Below, in pieces: positions 8,263 to 18,035 of a stretch of DNA of 64,000 nucleotides (position 1 is its first letter; every line of letters begins with the position of its first letter). The position numbers and the translations under genes were made by a program. This DNA is from CAVZTX01 sp963778375 (GTDB lineage Bacteria; Chloroflexota; Ktedonobacteria; Ktedonobacterales; Ktedonobacteraceae). The notes below the pieces were generated by a model that ran no database searches, had not been told where the DNA came from, and worked only from the letters and a program-made list of their open reading frames with translations. The stretch covers positions 1 through 64,000 of the forward strand of contig CAVZTX010000018.1 of the NCBI GenBank assembly GCA_963778375.1, written 5' to 3'.

Positions 8263-9897
8263 ATGTTTCGCAGCATTTTAAGTAAATCACTTCGCGACTA
8301 CCGCGTACCCATGCTGGCCTGGGGCTATGGATTGGCTGCACTTATGGCCGCTGGTTTCTCCACAGCTACACCTGCTGTAGTGACCGCCTTTATCAGCTTC
8401 GCTCATATCCTCAGCTTTCTCGGCGACCCCTACGCTATGAATACCCCGCAGGGCTATATCACCTTTCGCTACCTGGAAACCACCCTGCCACTCTTGCTCA
8501 GCATCTGGCCCATCTTGGCTGGTACTCGCCTTGTGCGTGGGGAAGAGGAACGCGGCACAATGGATGTCCTGCTCGCCACATCACAATCACGCGCTCGCCT
8601 GCTATTGGAGAAGGTTGGTGCGCTCTTTCTCGCACTGCTCGTAATCGCGATCCTGTTCGCTCTAGGTGTCGTGGCAGGAGAAGCCGGTCTTCATGCGCGC
8701 ATCGACTTTATCAGTGCGCTGTTAGCGGGGCTGAACCTGAGCCTGTTCGCCTTCTTCTTTGGCATGGTCGCACTACTCATCTCCCAATTGACTGAAAGCC
8801 GCCGTGCAGCAGCAGGCTGGGCAAGCGGCCTGCTGATCCTGTTCGCGGTCCTGGAAATGACCGGACGCGAACTGACTGGTAGTTGGCTTCCGTACCTCTC
8901 ACCATTCTATTACTACAATCTCAACCGTCCACTCCTCCCCGGTTTCCCTAACCAGCCCCTGGCCGTGCTGCTCCTGCTGGGCCTCTCCTTGCTTTGTCTT
9001 GCGGGAAGTATCGTCCTGTTCAACCGGCGCGATATTGGTAGGTCTGCCTTTGAGTCACAGCGCGTGAGAGCAAGCAGCACACAGTCTGCGCTGCGCAGTC
9101 TCAACCGGGCCGAGCGTCAGGCCTCCACGCGCACCGTCAGCTTGCACACGCTCTTCGCTGATGGGTGGAGTTCCTTCTGGTGGCTATTCGGCATTGTCGC
9201 CTTTTGTGCCGCTTTGCTGTTCATGACCCCTGGCATCCAGAAAGCCTTCCACCAGGCAGTGCTGCAGACCCCCTGGCTGGCCGGTTACCTGTTCGACACC
9301 CCCACCGACACCAATGCTGCGTTTCTGGGTACCCTCGTCTTCGCGTTCGTGCCTGCATTGGTTGTGGTCCTCGCGCTAACCCTGGCCTTGAAGTGGTCTT
9401 CAGACCTCGAAAACAGTCGGCTGGAACTGATTTTCAGCACACCTCAATCCCGATCACGCGTCCTGCTGGAACGCTTCAGTGCAAACCTTCTGCCGGTGCT
9501 GCTGGCTCCTATCCTGACCTGGCTCGCTCTCACTGTTGGAGCACAAATCATCAATCTGAACGTCAACCAGGGCAGACTGCTCTCCGCCAGCTTCAGCATG
9601 CTCCCTCCCGCGTTGATTACCATGGGACTAATCTATGCCCTGGCCGGGCGCCTGCGCTATGGCGCCGTGCTCGGCATCGTGACCGCCTATCTCGTCCTGT
9701 CCTACCTGCAAGAATCGCTCGAAGGGAATATCCAATTTCCCAGTTGGTTCATGTCCCTATCTATCTTCCACCTCTACGGCAACCCAATCTTCCTCGGCAT
9801 GAACTGGATCAACTTCCTCGGCATGACCGCCGTCGCCATTGCGCTCCTGATCATCGCCCTCATCCAGTTCCGCAATGCCGACATCGAACTCGGCTAA
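8263..9897 (+). CDS. ABC-2 type exporter permease
   Basis: A 544-residue membrane protein with two homologous halves, each of about six transmembrane segments, a layout known from polyketide/tetronasin-type antibiotic exporters. Each half has the conserved cytoplasmic loop before a helix: GEEERGTMDVLLATSQSRAR in the first half and the sequence ENSRLELIFSTPQSRSR in the second, showing the internal duplication. It should form the channel energised by the upstream ATPase. The ATG at 8263 follows AGGAGG at 6 nt, so translation is efficient and coupled. The substrate is probably a hydrophobic toxin or antibiotic under TetR control; this is inferred from context. Confidence 0.9.
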   Translation: MFRSILSKSLRDYRVPMLAWGYGLAALMAAGFSTATPAVVTAFISFAHILSFLGDPYAMNTPQGYITFRYLETTLPLLLSIWPILAGTRLVRGEEERGTMDVLLATSQSRARLLLEKVGALFLALLVIAILFALGVVAGEAGLHARIDFISALLAGLNLSLFAFFFGMVALLISQLTESRRAAAGWASGLLILFAVLEMTGRELTGSWLPYLSPFYYYNLNRPLLPGFPNQPLAVLLLLGLSLLCLAGSIVLFNRRDIGRSAFESQRVRASSTQSALRSLNRAERQASTRTVSLHTLFADGWSSFWWLFGIVAFCAALLFMTPGIQKAFHQAVLQTPWLAGYLFDTPTDTNAAFLGTLVFAFVPALVVVLALTLALKWSSDLENSRLELIFSTPQSRSRVLLERFSANLLPVLLAPILTWLALTVGAQIINLNVNQGRLLSASFSMLPPALITMGLIYALAGRLRYGAVLGIVTAYLVLSYLQESLEGNIQFPSWFMSLSIFHLYGNPIFLGMNWINFLGMTAVAIALLIIALIQFRNADIELG

Positions 9898-10074
9898 AAC
9901 CCTTCTGTTAACATAGTGTGCAACTCTTTGCGGCTTCTCATATATCCCTCAGTAGGGGAAGTCACAAAAAGTTGCATATCGCCGAGTTAGAAGACGCAAT
10001 GGCAGGGCATAAAAGGATATAATAATTCATCATCTAATAGGCGATTTTTGGAGAAGCGGTCAGGAGGTTAACAC

Positions 10075-11313
10075 ATGAAGACACGCGTTGCCTTTGCCAT
10101 CTACTACATCGGCGTCGGTTTATTGGTTGTCTGTTCAATCATAATCATCTTTAAGTTACTGTTTATCCCTCCCTGTGTTCCTACAAAGACGAACGCTTGC
10201 TCCTACGTTATCGATGGCTGGACTGTTTCTGGTTTGGCCGCGACCGTATTAGGAGTAGCCGCAACTGTATTAGCAATTTTGGGTGCATTAGCAGTGGCAG
10301 CCTGGTGGGGGAACTTGGAGCACCGAGTGGGAAATAAAGTCGATGAGTTGTATAAGAAACATTTAGCCCTTCTAAACGAGCAGCTACAGAAAAATCAGCA
10401 GGAAGTCTTTGATCTTCAACACAAGCTGGTTCAAGACGGCGAGAATACAAGCAGAGCTATATCTAATCTGATCTTAGGCAACCAGCTATGGGAAAGCAAG
10501 AAACGTGATCGAGCCATTGTTTCCTACAGGAATGCCCTGGCATTACGTCCTCGAGATCCGCACATCAATTATGCTCTCGGTCAGGCCTACTTGAATGAGT
10601 ATCTGTATGAGGATGCGATTGCCCGCCTGAAGGTGGCAATCGAGGAAGATCCAGAATTCGGCCAGGCATATATGCAATTAGGGTTGGCTGTTCGCTTCCA
10701 GGCAGATAAGGTCTATAGCCAGACGCTAGACGAGGATCAACGCGAGACTGCTTATAATGAGGCCATTAGTTATCTAAAACGTGCAAGCGAACTCTTACCC
10801 GACTCCGATGATGCACTGGCAACTCTCGGCGGGACATATCGGCGCCTTAAAAATTACCCCCGCTCTCTGAAGTACTACAAAAAGGCGTTCGAGAAAAATC
10901 CACAATCCTCGTATGCACGTAGCAATGTTGGCGTCCTGGCATGGTATACCGGAGACATTAAAACAGCTCGCGAAGTGTTCAAGCAGGTAGAAACAATAGC
11001 GACGCAGCGTATCGAGGCTAATACTTTTGGTGAACTGTACTGGGATTATTATGATCGAGGAATGGCTAGGCTTGCCCTGAATAATAAAGCGAGCGCTCTA
11101 GAAGATTATAGGACAGCAGTTAGGATAACGCGCACACCCGGAGAATTCCAGAGCGTCATAGATGTCCTTAAATTTCTGTTAGAGGTGAAGGACCATCATC
11201 CTATCGAAGGGTTGGAAGATGCCTTGAAGATAGTACAGGACACTTTGGCAAGCCTGCTGAACGAAAAAGTCCATATGATTGTAACTCAAGTGAAGCAACC
11301 AATAGCTCCCTAA
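10075..11313 (+). CDS. Membrane-anchored TPR protein
   Basis: A 412-residue protein of unknown specific role. Two N-terminal transmembrane segments (residues about 8-30 and 48-75) are followed by a charged, Gln-rich coiled coil (about 82-125) and then at least five tetratricopeptide repeats, recognisable from ALALRPRDPHINYALGQAYL, VAIEEDPEFGQAYMQLGLAV, ASELLPDSDDALATLGGTYR and AFEKNPQSSYARSNVGVLAW. The TPR part would act as a cytoplasmic protein-docking scaffold held at the membrane. The start codon follows CAGGAGG at 8 nt. It appears monocistronic, and a minus-strand gene converges on it. Confidence 0.82.
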   Translation: MKTRVAFAIYYIGVGLLVVCSIIIIFKLLFIPPCVPTKTNACSYVIDGWTVSGLAATVLGVAATVLAILGALAVAAWWGNLEHRVGNKVDELYKKHLALLNEQLQKNQQEVFDLQHKLVQDGENTSRAISNLILGNQLWESKKRDRAIVSYRNALALRPRDPHINYALGQAYLNEYLYEDAIARLKVAIEEDPEFGQAYMQLGLAVRFQADKVYSQTLDEDQRETAYNEAISYLKRASELLPDSDDALATLGGTYRRLKNYPRSLKYYKKAFEKNPQSSYARSNVGVLAWYTGDIKTAREVFKQVETIATQRIEANTFGELYWDYYDRGMARLALNNKASALEDYRTAVRITRTPGEFQSVIDVLKFLLEVKDHHPIEGLEDALKIVQDTLASLLNEKVHMIVTQVKQPIAP

Positions 11314-11370
11314 AACGGGAATATATTTCTCTACTTGGTAGAAATACAGAGAAGGAGTATCCATCATTCG

Positions 11371-12664
11371 CTAACGAAAGGTGGATACTTTAATTGCCTT
11401 CAAAACCTCCCTCGCTGCCTTTTCCCCACTATGCATCGCCCCATGAATACTACTTGACTCCGTATACTCCCCCGCCAGAAACAATCCCTCAACCTGCGTC
11501 CGGTTCCCCGGCAGCCCATCAAACACCCCCGGCCTCTGCGCAAACTGTGAGAAAGGAATACGATACACAGCCAGCAACCGCCAGCGACGAAGATCATGCT
11601 CAGGAAACCAGCCTGCCATTTCTGCTAAGCAGCGCCGCGCAATCTCCTCATCGTCTCCCTCTGGACTATCCAGCACCGTCGCCGAAAGCAAATGCTTACC
11701 TGCTGGTGCATAAGTAGGAGCAATATTCGTCATCAGCACAGCCTCATTCACGTAAGCATGAGCATTCGCATTCAGGAGAATCTTGCGCTCCTGATAAAGT
11801 TGCTCATCGCCCGCAAAATAGAGACCAACACTACCTACCGCCTTTGTTGGTAAGGACATACCCATCAGTTTTTCCGCTATCGGACCTTCAGTCGCTACCA
11901 CCACCAAATCGGCCTCAATCGTCTCTCCGCTCACCAGTCGTACACCACGTGCCCTCCCCTCACTCACAAGGATCTCACTTACACGCTCCCTAAAACGTAC
12001 CGAATACCCTGGCAGCGCCGCGGCTAATTGCTCTGAAATAGCCTGCATCCCCTCCGCGGGAAGCACCGTATCGCCCGTCGCGAGCATCTTAAAGATAAAC
12101 TGGAACATCCGCGCACTTGTAGCAAGCGCCCGATCAAGAAAGACGCCTCCGTAAAATGGACGTGCAAAATGATTGATGAAACCATCTTCAGCAAAGCCCA
12201 ATCGCTGTAGATACTGTTCCGAAGACTCGTCTTCTCCGCCCGGCTGACCTTTACCCGCAAATATGTCGCCAACAGAAAGGCCCGCCACATCCCGTACCAG
12301 CCGCAGCACCCGTAGTTTATCAGCAGGCGAGATCAGTGGATTGAGTAATCCCGCAACTATACTGCCTGGATCTCGCACTGGATCGCCAATATTCATACTT
12401 CTTACTATCTTTCACCAGTATCGCCCCCGGCTCAAACCGCTGGACGTTCAACTCGTCAAGATCAATATGACGTTGGATAGTAGGATAGGCCGTAAATAGT
12501 ACCTGAAAGCCACGATCCAGACGGTAGCCATCCTCGTGCATATCTGTGCGTACTCGTCCCCCTACCTGCTCTGTAGCTTCTAACACCAGTACCTGCTCAC
12601 CCGCCGTTACAAGCTCTTTTGCACACGTCAGCCCCGCCAGTCCTGCTCCAACGATGACTATCAT
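11371..12664 (-). pseudogene. FAD-dependent amine-oxidase-like oxidoreductase, frameshifted
   Basis: One gene in two frames. The first part (ATG at 12664 after AAGGGG) has the FAD dinucleotide-binding motif VIVGAGLAGLTCAKEL, then EATEQVGGRVRT, which is the GGRxxT second motif. Near 12390, after LVKDSKKYE, coding moves to the +1 frame (IGDPVRDPGS) and continues to 11371 with the C-terminal FAD motif GLFLAGEYTESSSIHGAMHSG. The total would be about 430 residues, normal for protoporphyrinogen-oxidase/phytoene-desaturase-like flavoproteins. As read, the protein would be truncated and lack the substrate domain. It starts 10 bp after the DUF1015 gene, which is also frameshifted. Error and genuine decay cannot be separated here. 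Confidence 0.8.
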
Positions 12665-12674
12665 TTCGCACCCC

Positions 12675-13983
12675 TTACCACAACGGATTCATCACCAATC
12701 CGCTGATCAACTTCGGATAAAAGTAGGTAGATTTCTGCGGCATCCGATCATCAGCCTTCGCCACATCACGTACCTGCTTTACCGGCGTTGCGTTCAACAA
12801 GATCGCCGCTTGCGCTTCGCCCGTTTGCACCGCTTCTAGCGCCTCCTGCGCATCACGTGTATAGCGAACGTACTTTCCTGCCGTAATATCCTCCAGGCTC
12901 AATCCCAGCAACGCCTCTAGCACCAGCATGTGCGCTACTGCTACATCCAGTGAATTCCATGCCTCCGAATGCCCGCTCTCCTCCATGCGCCTCTTACCAT
13001 GGTCGTTTAGACTGAGCAGCCAGCGATGCTGCGCCGTGCCGAGTACAAACGATGGGTTCTCTTCCTCTGCCTGCCCTAACTGCTGTAGCGTTGCTGAGCC
13101 AATCTCGGTAATATCCAGCTCACGCACCGTAAAATATTGCCCCAGATCTTCACTTGAGAGGGAACTGACAGCATACGGATTCAAGCCAAATAGCAAACGA
13201 TGCGTTGGTAGCACTAGAAACCCCGGATCATCCGTATCAATAAGCGCCATCATCACAAAGTTGACGCCATCGTCAGCGTGGATCCCCTTGCGCTGTTGTC
13301 GTATCTCCTCGCGGTAGTTCAGCGCCGTCTCATAGCGATGGTGCCCATCGGCAATATACAGTTGACGCTCGGCAAAGAAGTTTTGGATAAGTGCAATCTG
13401 CTCAATATCCGTAATCGCATGCAGCCGATGCTCTTCATTCACCTCGTCCGTAATCGTAATTTCAGGACTTCTCAGCATAGAGTGTCAGCAATCGCCGCAT
13501 TCTCCCCTGAGGATCGTCATACACAGCCATCAATGGACTAAAATTCGCTGCGCATGCCCGCATCAGCCGCAAGCGATCATCTTTAGCCTTACTATGTGTG
13601 TATTCATGCGGCAAAATCACTCGTGCGCTCCACGGCTCCAACCGCACCCGCGCCATCAAACTCGTACGTATATACACTGTGCCATCATACGTAAATCTCT
13701 GTTGGTACATATAATAGCGCGGCATCACATCCTGCCGCAGAATACCTTCCAGTCGCCATTCTGCCAGTGTTGCCGACGCACGAGTATAGCGGTTATTCAG
13801 CGTCGTATCACCGGGCTTATCTTTTGGAAGTTCGAGCCGAATATAATTATAAGGATGGCGAGCATAGTATCTCTCCTGCGCCTCTGGTGAAATCACATCA
13901 AAAGGCGGGGTCACTACCTTTCCCAGGTCGTCAATCTTCTCGCTTACATAGCGTATCCCACGTAAAGGTTGAACATCTGCCAT
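12675..13983 (-). pseudogene. DUF1015 family protein, frameshifted
   Basis: Two frames give a DUF1015 protein of about 435 residues. The ATG at 13983 starts MADVQPLRGIRYVSEKIDD, the standard N-terminus (VxPxRGxRY), followed by VTPPFDVISPEAQERYYARH. The first frame stops at TGA right after LTLYAEKS near 13467; the +1 frame resumes at PEITITDEVNEEHRLHAITD and continues through the family hallmark IADGHHRYETALNYREE. The family role is not firmly established; homologues are annotated as HTH-domain or SpoIIE-associated proteins and often sit by amino-acid metabolism genes. It is upstream of, and probably co-transcribed with, the FAD oxidoreductase. Confidence 0.8.
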
Positions 13984-14266
13984 ACTATTCCCACTTCGCT
14001 TTCTACAATACAGTAATCTGACATCCACTCATACCTGGATGCAGGAGATCTGACGTAGCAACAAATTCCAATGTTGTCCATTGTATCATCTCGTTGAATG
14101 CCCAATCTCCGAAATTATCGTAATCTAGTGCTTTGTTCAGCAAATGATGATAAGAGTAGTGGCGATCTCCATAAGCGTTCACTTAAGCCTGGACAGATCA
14201 ACCACATAGGTCTGACTCTCCTCTCGCTAATCGTCCGACACGGCTTCCAGAGGCGCTTCGCGTATG

Positions 14267-14295
14267 GTAGGGGCACTCCCTTGTGGATGCCCTGG
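14267..14295 (+). repeat. 29-bp dispersed repeat copy
   Basis: GTAGGGGCACTCCCTTGTGG followed by ATGCCCTGG, matching 7266-7294 at about 25 of 29 bases. It lies in the 669-bp non-coding stretch 13984-14652, where I found no credible gene. Confidence 0.65.
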
Positions 14296-14356
14296 TGGGG
14301 TGAGGACTCCCTTGCAACCGCTAGGTTTCAATTAGAAAATAAGTTCTAGAAAACTC

Positions 14357-14385
14357 TTGACAATCTCCTTTAGTCGTGGTAATAT
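14357..14385 (+). promoter_or_regulatory. Sigma-70-type promoter upstream of the pseudokinase gene
   Basis: TTGACA (14357-14362), a 17-bp spacer and TAATAT (14380-14385) give a near-consensus housekeeping promoter. It lies 267 bp before the start of the kinase-Rieske gene, implying a long leader of about 260 nt that contains the 14469-14508 hairpin. Confidence 0.65.
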
Positions 14386-14468
14386 ACCTTCTGTACTAGA
14401 ACAAATGTTTAAAACTTAATAGGCTCTCCCTAAACCCCTGTCCCTTCCCCTATCTGCCCTCTTTTTTC

Positions 14469-14508
14469 AGCGGCCGGGTGACTGCCCTCTCTCCCCTTCC
14501 CGGCCGCT
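14469..14508 (+). other. GC-rich hairpin in the pseudokinase leader
   Basis: AGCGGCCGGG (14469-14478) and CCCGGCCGCT (14499-14508) form a perfect 10-bp stem with a 20-nt pyrimidine-rich loop. No T tract follows on either strand, so it is not a standard terminator. It lies between the promoter at 14357 and the start codon at 14653. Confidence 0.65.
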
Positions 14509-14652
14509 ATCGGTGGGAGGAATCCCTCTAATATCAAACCTCCATCCCCCACAAGTCCCACTAAACTCCAACCACTTTGACGCATATTGATACAGTGTGT
14601 AGACTCTCATTCAGGGAGTGTATCTAACAGTTCGTATCTTTTCTGGGGGAAC

Positions 14653-16569
14653 ATGCAACATCAAGAAATCTCTGCAGATGAGCTTGTGGGACAAACGTTG
14701 GGAACCTGCCACGTAGAACAGTTACTTGGCCGTAATCGTGTAAGCATGGTCTATCTTGCTCAACAACCTGAGCAGAACCGCACCGTCGCCGTAACGCTCT
14801 TCAGAATCCCTGAACAGTTCTCACCCTCGGTACGCAGCCGTTTTATGACGCGTTTTACCTCTGAAGCATCGGCGCTCGTTCTACTCAATCATCCACAGAT
14901 CTTACCTATATATGAGTATGGTGAACGGTTCAGTTATCCTTATCTTGTCACGCCTTATGTAACGGATGGTTCGCTAGCTAATCTCCTTAAGCAACAGAAG
15001 CAATGTACCCCTGCCTATACCCTCGAAATACTGGAACAGGTAGCTGCTGGACTCGATTACGCCCATAAAAGGGGTGTTATTCATGGTGCTCTCAAGCCCT
15101 CTCACATCCTTTTGCGTAACGCTCAGAGAACCCAGGTGGCCGGTTTTGGCCTTGTACGCATCCTGGAAATGCGCGACATCAATTCCAGCCAGCATCCTCA
15201 TCCTGAGCTTGTCCATCTACTCAGCATCGCAGGCACATTTTTAGGCGCACCCGAGTATATAGCTCCTGAATTTGTACTCGGACAACCTCCCGACGCTCGT
15301 TCCGATATCTATGCTCTTGGCATCATACTTTTTGAGATGCTGAGCGGAAAATTACCCTTCACCGGAACCAATCCTTTTGAAGTTGCCATGCAGCATGTGG
15401 AGCAGCCACTTCCTTCGCTGCGTGCCCTCTGCCCCGATCTATCAGAGGAATTGGAGCAAGTAATATTGCAGGCATTGCACCGCGACCCTGATCAACGTTT
15501 CCAGCATGCCGGTGAACTGGCGAGTGCCTTTGCCCAAGCCTTGCAGCGTCTACCGCAAACATCAACCGCCATAAATCCAACCATCTGGCCTCAGATAAAA
15601 GATACACCCCTCCCGCCTGCCAACTTTTTAAATGAGGAAACTCCTACTACTGGTAGGTGGCAACTAATACCACCGATTGTCACAGGGCACCTGCCTGTCG
15701 TAAACGCATCAATGTCAGACAAGCCAGCTATCGATCCTGAAGCTCAATCAGATCCTGACCAGCGTACATGGCAACTTGTTCCTCCCATTGTGACCGGCCG
15801 CCTTCCTGCGGTACAGTCTACTTCCCTACTACCGGTAGAGTCATCCGAAGAGGACGTATCTTTGCAAACCGTACCGGTAAATTCATTGCAAGAGGGTAAT
15901 CTAACTCCCCTCGATCCCTCCAAAGAGCGTTCAAGCGCGTCTTCTGAGGAGACAGAAATCCAAAGCTCACCTCCTTTGACAGAGGGAGCAGAACAACTTT
16001 CTAACAAACCCCAAATGGAAAGCAGTAAACCAAGGCGAAAATCTTCCCGTAAAAGTAAGTACGTTGTTATGACTCAACGAAAGGCCGTTGCGCTGCTCGC
16101 TACCGGAGGAATTGCGGCTGTAGGAGTGGGAACTCTAGGTGGCATTAGCCTGGCACACTTATTGGAAAATAATACCCATCCTCAAACTGCCGCGGTAAGT
16201 ACCGGCACTCCACCTCCGACAGGAAAACCCATTCCGAAAACAACTTCTAACCCAATTCATACTGGTACAGTCATCGGTAATACCACCCAGCCGCTCAATA
16301 GCGCCAATAATTTTAACAATCCCGTAGATGACGGAGTTAGCTTATTGATCCATTTACCCAACAGCAGCTTCGTCGCTTTTGAGAAAGCCTGTACTCATGA
16401 AGGCGTACCGGTTCGCTACGACCCCGTTTCACATACGCTCATCTGCCCTGCCCATTTTTCCGTCTTTGATCCCGCCAACGGCGGCAAAGTCCTCCAGGGT
16501 CCCGCGAATAAACCCCTATCGCCTGTAGCTATTCGCGTCAATGCCGATGGCACTATTACAACAGACTAA
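14653..16569 (+). CDS. Pseudokinase with C-terminal Rieske domain
   Basis: A 638-residue fusion. Residues about 12-300 have a serine/threonine kinase (PknB-like) fold, but every key catalytic position is changed: the Gly loop reads GRNRVSMVY, the VAVK lysine is Thr48, HRDxKPxN reads HGALKPSH (residues 144-151) and DFG reads GFG (164-166). GAPEYIAPE and SDIYALGIILFEML remain. A Pro/Ser-rich linker (300-475) carries WQLxPPIVTGxLPxV twice. A transmembrane helix (about 477-504) leads to an external Rieske [2Fe-2S] domain with C580-x-H582 and C598-x-x-H601. It is probably a catalytically dead membrane receptor with a redox cofactor outside the cell. The ATG follows a GGGGGA purine run at short spacing. 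A longer start at 14587 is less likely. Confidence 0.88.
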   Translation: MQHQEISADELVGQTLGTCHVEQLLGRNRVSMVYLAQQPEQNRTVAVTLFRIPEQFSPSVRSRFMTRFTSEASALVLLNHPQILPIYEYGERFSYPYLVTPYVTDGSLANLLKQQKQCTPAYTLEILEQVAAGLDYAHKRGVIHGALKPSHILLRNAQRTQVAGFGLVRILEMRDINSSQHPHPELVHLLSIAGTFLGAPEYIAPEFVLGQPPDARSDIYALGIILFEMLSGKLPFTGTNPFEVAMQHVEQPLPSLRALCPDLSEELEQVILQALHRDPDQRFQHAGELASAFAQALQRLPQTSTAINPTIWPQIKDTPLPPANFLNEETPTTGRWQLIPPIVTGHLPVVNASMSDKPAIDPEAQSDPDQRTWQLVPPIVTGRLPAVQSTSLLPVESSEEDVSLQTVPVNSLQEGNLTPLDPSKERSSASSEETEIQSSPPLTEGAEQLSNKPQMESSKPRRKSSRKSKYVVMTQRKAVALLATGGIAAVGVGTLGGISLAHLLENNTHPQTAAVSTGTPPPTGKPIPKTTSNPIHTGTVIGNTTQPLNSANNFNNPVDDGVSLLIHLPNSSFVAFEKACTHEGVPVRYDPVSHTLICPAHFSVFDPANGGKVLQGPANKPLSPVAIRVNADGTITTD

Positions 16570-16655
16570 ACACCCCAAATATCACTTGACGTTTAACACA
16601 TGGATAGCTAGAATGGGAAAGCGATAGATGCCCATGTATAAAAAGGACGTGTACA

Positions 16656-16931
16656 ATGGATCCAACAGTAGTGCAATATATTGGTTTTGGTGTCGTTATT
16701 CTCATCCTCATCTGGGCAACCGTAGAGATAAGCAGAAGGCGTTCCCGCATCAAGAAGATAGGAACAGAATCGCTTGACCTCTGGGTCAAGATGGATTCTC
16801 CCCACGCCGCTCCCACAGAGGAGCTATCCTCCGATACAGATACAGGAGAACGGGAAGAATCATCTGAGGAAAATATTCATACACGAGCGCAGCAAAACGG
16901 TCACTATTCGGAGAGCAAAAAGCCTCTGTAA
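16656..16931 (+). CDS. Small single-span membrane protein
   Basis: A 91-residue protein with a transmembrane helix at about residues 8-26 (IGFGVVILILIWATVEI), a basic juxtamembrane patch (SRRRSRIKK) that suggests the tail is cytoplasmic, and an acidic, Ser/Glu-rich C-terminal tail. No family is recognised. The ATG has AAAAGGA 9 nt upstream. It lies 86 bp after the pseudokinase-Rieske gene on the same strand and may be co-transcribed with it. Only 3 bp separate its stop from the stop of the convergent SIS gene. Confidence 0.72.
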   Translation: MDPTVVQYIGFGVVILILIWATVEISRRRSRIKKIGTESLDLWVKMDSPHAAPTEELSSDTDTGEREESSEENIHTRAQQNGHYSESKKPL

Positions 16932-16934
16932 CCT

Positions 16935-18035
16935 CTATATTTTGAATCGTGTACCGGCCCGTTTGTAAGCTTCCTGGTCGGCGCGGAAACTATCGGCATT
17001 GGTACCACGTGCCGCGGCCAGGAACTCCGCCATCAATTGTACGGGCAAAGCTGCTAGTAGCGGTGTCAGTTCTTCAGGCAAGTCTACATTCCTGCTATCA
17101 TAAAGAGCGAAACGTGTCCACCCAGGCCGCTGAAATAGCTCGGCAGTCTCTGTATCGGGAGCATCACCGATGAGCCATAGACGCGGGCCAATCTCGCTCA
17201 ACGCTAGCAAAAAATCGGCCATCCGCGGCTGCGCAGGCCCCTTAACATTAATTGGAATCAGCACATCCTCAGTCTCAAATGCCACCTGTGGTCCGTGAAT
17301 GGCCTGCTCCAACTCAAATCCCTCGGTAGTCACATAAGACGCCTCTTTCACCTTGAGCGCACCCTCCGGTGCCGTTACCGCGTTCGGCCCTGCCCCTATA
17401 AAATAAAGACGCCGTGAGTTCGCCACAGCTTCCTGTGCAATCTGCCGCACCTCATCTTCGCGTCCCAGAATATCCTCCATCAGTGCTGGTAACTGGGTTA
17501 GCCCTTGTTCCAGGCGCTGCGCCACTTCGGCATGCCCCAGCAGAGCTGCCAATCGTGTCGCAATCTGTCCCAGTCGCGTCATCGCCCCAACATAGCTAAT
17601 GGAATGGGTAGAAGAAGGATCCTGCTCAACCGTTTCTATAATGATATCTGGCCCCTGCATTTTTGTGTTTTTGCCTGTAATCCCTATCGTTACTACGCCC
17701 GCTTCCACAGCGCGTTGCACCGCCTTATTGCCATGCAGCTTGCTTCCACGATGACTAACAACAATCACTCCATCATTCGAATGCAATGGTCGGGGATAGT
17801 TCACAAATTCAAATGAGCGCAGCGCCCAGGCATCTGCTCCTGCCAGCCGTAATAGATACTCGCCTACCACCGTTGCATGGTAACTTGTACCAATACCCGC
17901 TAAAAATATGCGCTGTCTATCTGCCAATTTTTCCGCCGCCCGCGTCGGTCCATCCCAGTCTGTTAACAACCTGCGTACCGCTTCTGGCTGTTCATGGATG
18001 GAGCGATATAAACTGGTAGTACTATTTTCTGTCAT
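16935..18035 (-). CDS. SIS domain protein (GlmS isomerase-half-like)
   Basis: A 366-residue protein with two sugar-isomerase (SIS) domains: the first has FLAGIGTSYHATVVGEYLLR near residues 45-64 and IVVSHRGSKLHGNK; the second has YFIGAGPNAVTAPEGALKVK and EGFELEQAIHGPQ. It corresponds to the isomerase half of glucosamine-6-phosphate synthase without the N-terminal glutaminase Cys domain, so it probably isomerises or deaminates an amino-sugar phosphate (AgaS/FrlB-like), or acts as a stand-alone isomerase using free ammonia. The ATG at 18035 follows AGGAG by 9 nt; a TTG three codons upstream is an alternative start. It is monocistronic as far as can be seen. Confidence 0.85.
   Translation of the reverse strand: MTENSTTSLYRSIHEQPEAVRRLLTDWDGPTRAAEKLADRQRIFLAGIGTSYHATVVGEYLLRLAGADAWALRSFEFVNYPRPLHSNDGVIVVSHRGSKLHGNKAVQRAVEAGVVTIGITGKNTKMQGPDIIIETVEQDPSSTHSISYVGAMTRLGQIATRLAALLGHAEVAQRLEQGLTQLPALMEDILGREDEVRQIAQEAVANSRRLYFIGAGPNAVTAPEGALKVKEASYVTTEGFELEQAIHGPQVAFETEDVLIPINVKGPAQPRMADFLLALSEIGPRLWLIGDAPDTETAELFQRPGWTRFALYDSRNVDLPEELTPLLAALPVQLMAEFLAAARGTNADSFRADQEAYKRAGTRFKI

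Noticed and set aside
14098..14349. 83-codon frame in the pseudokinase upstream region
   Set aside because: Crosses a dispersed repeat, has no ribosome-binding site and no recognisable protein features.
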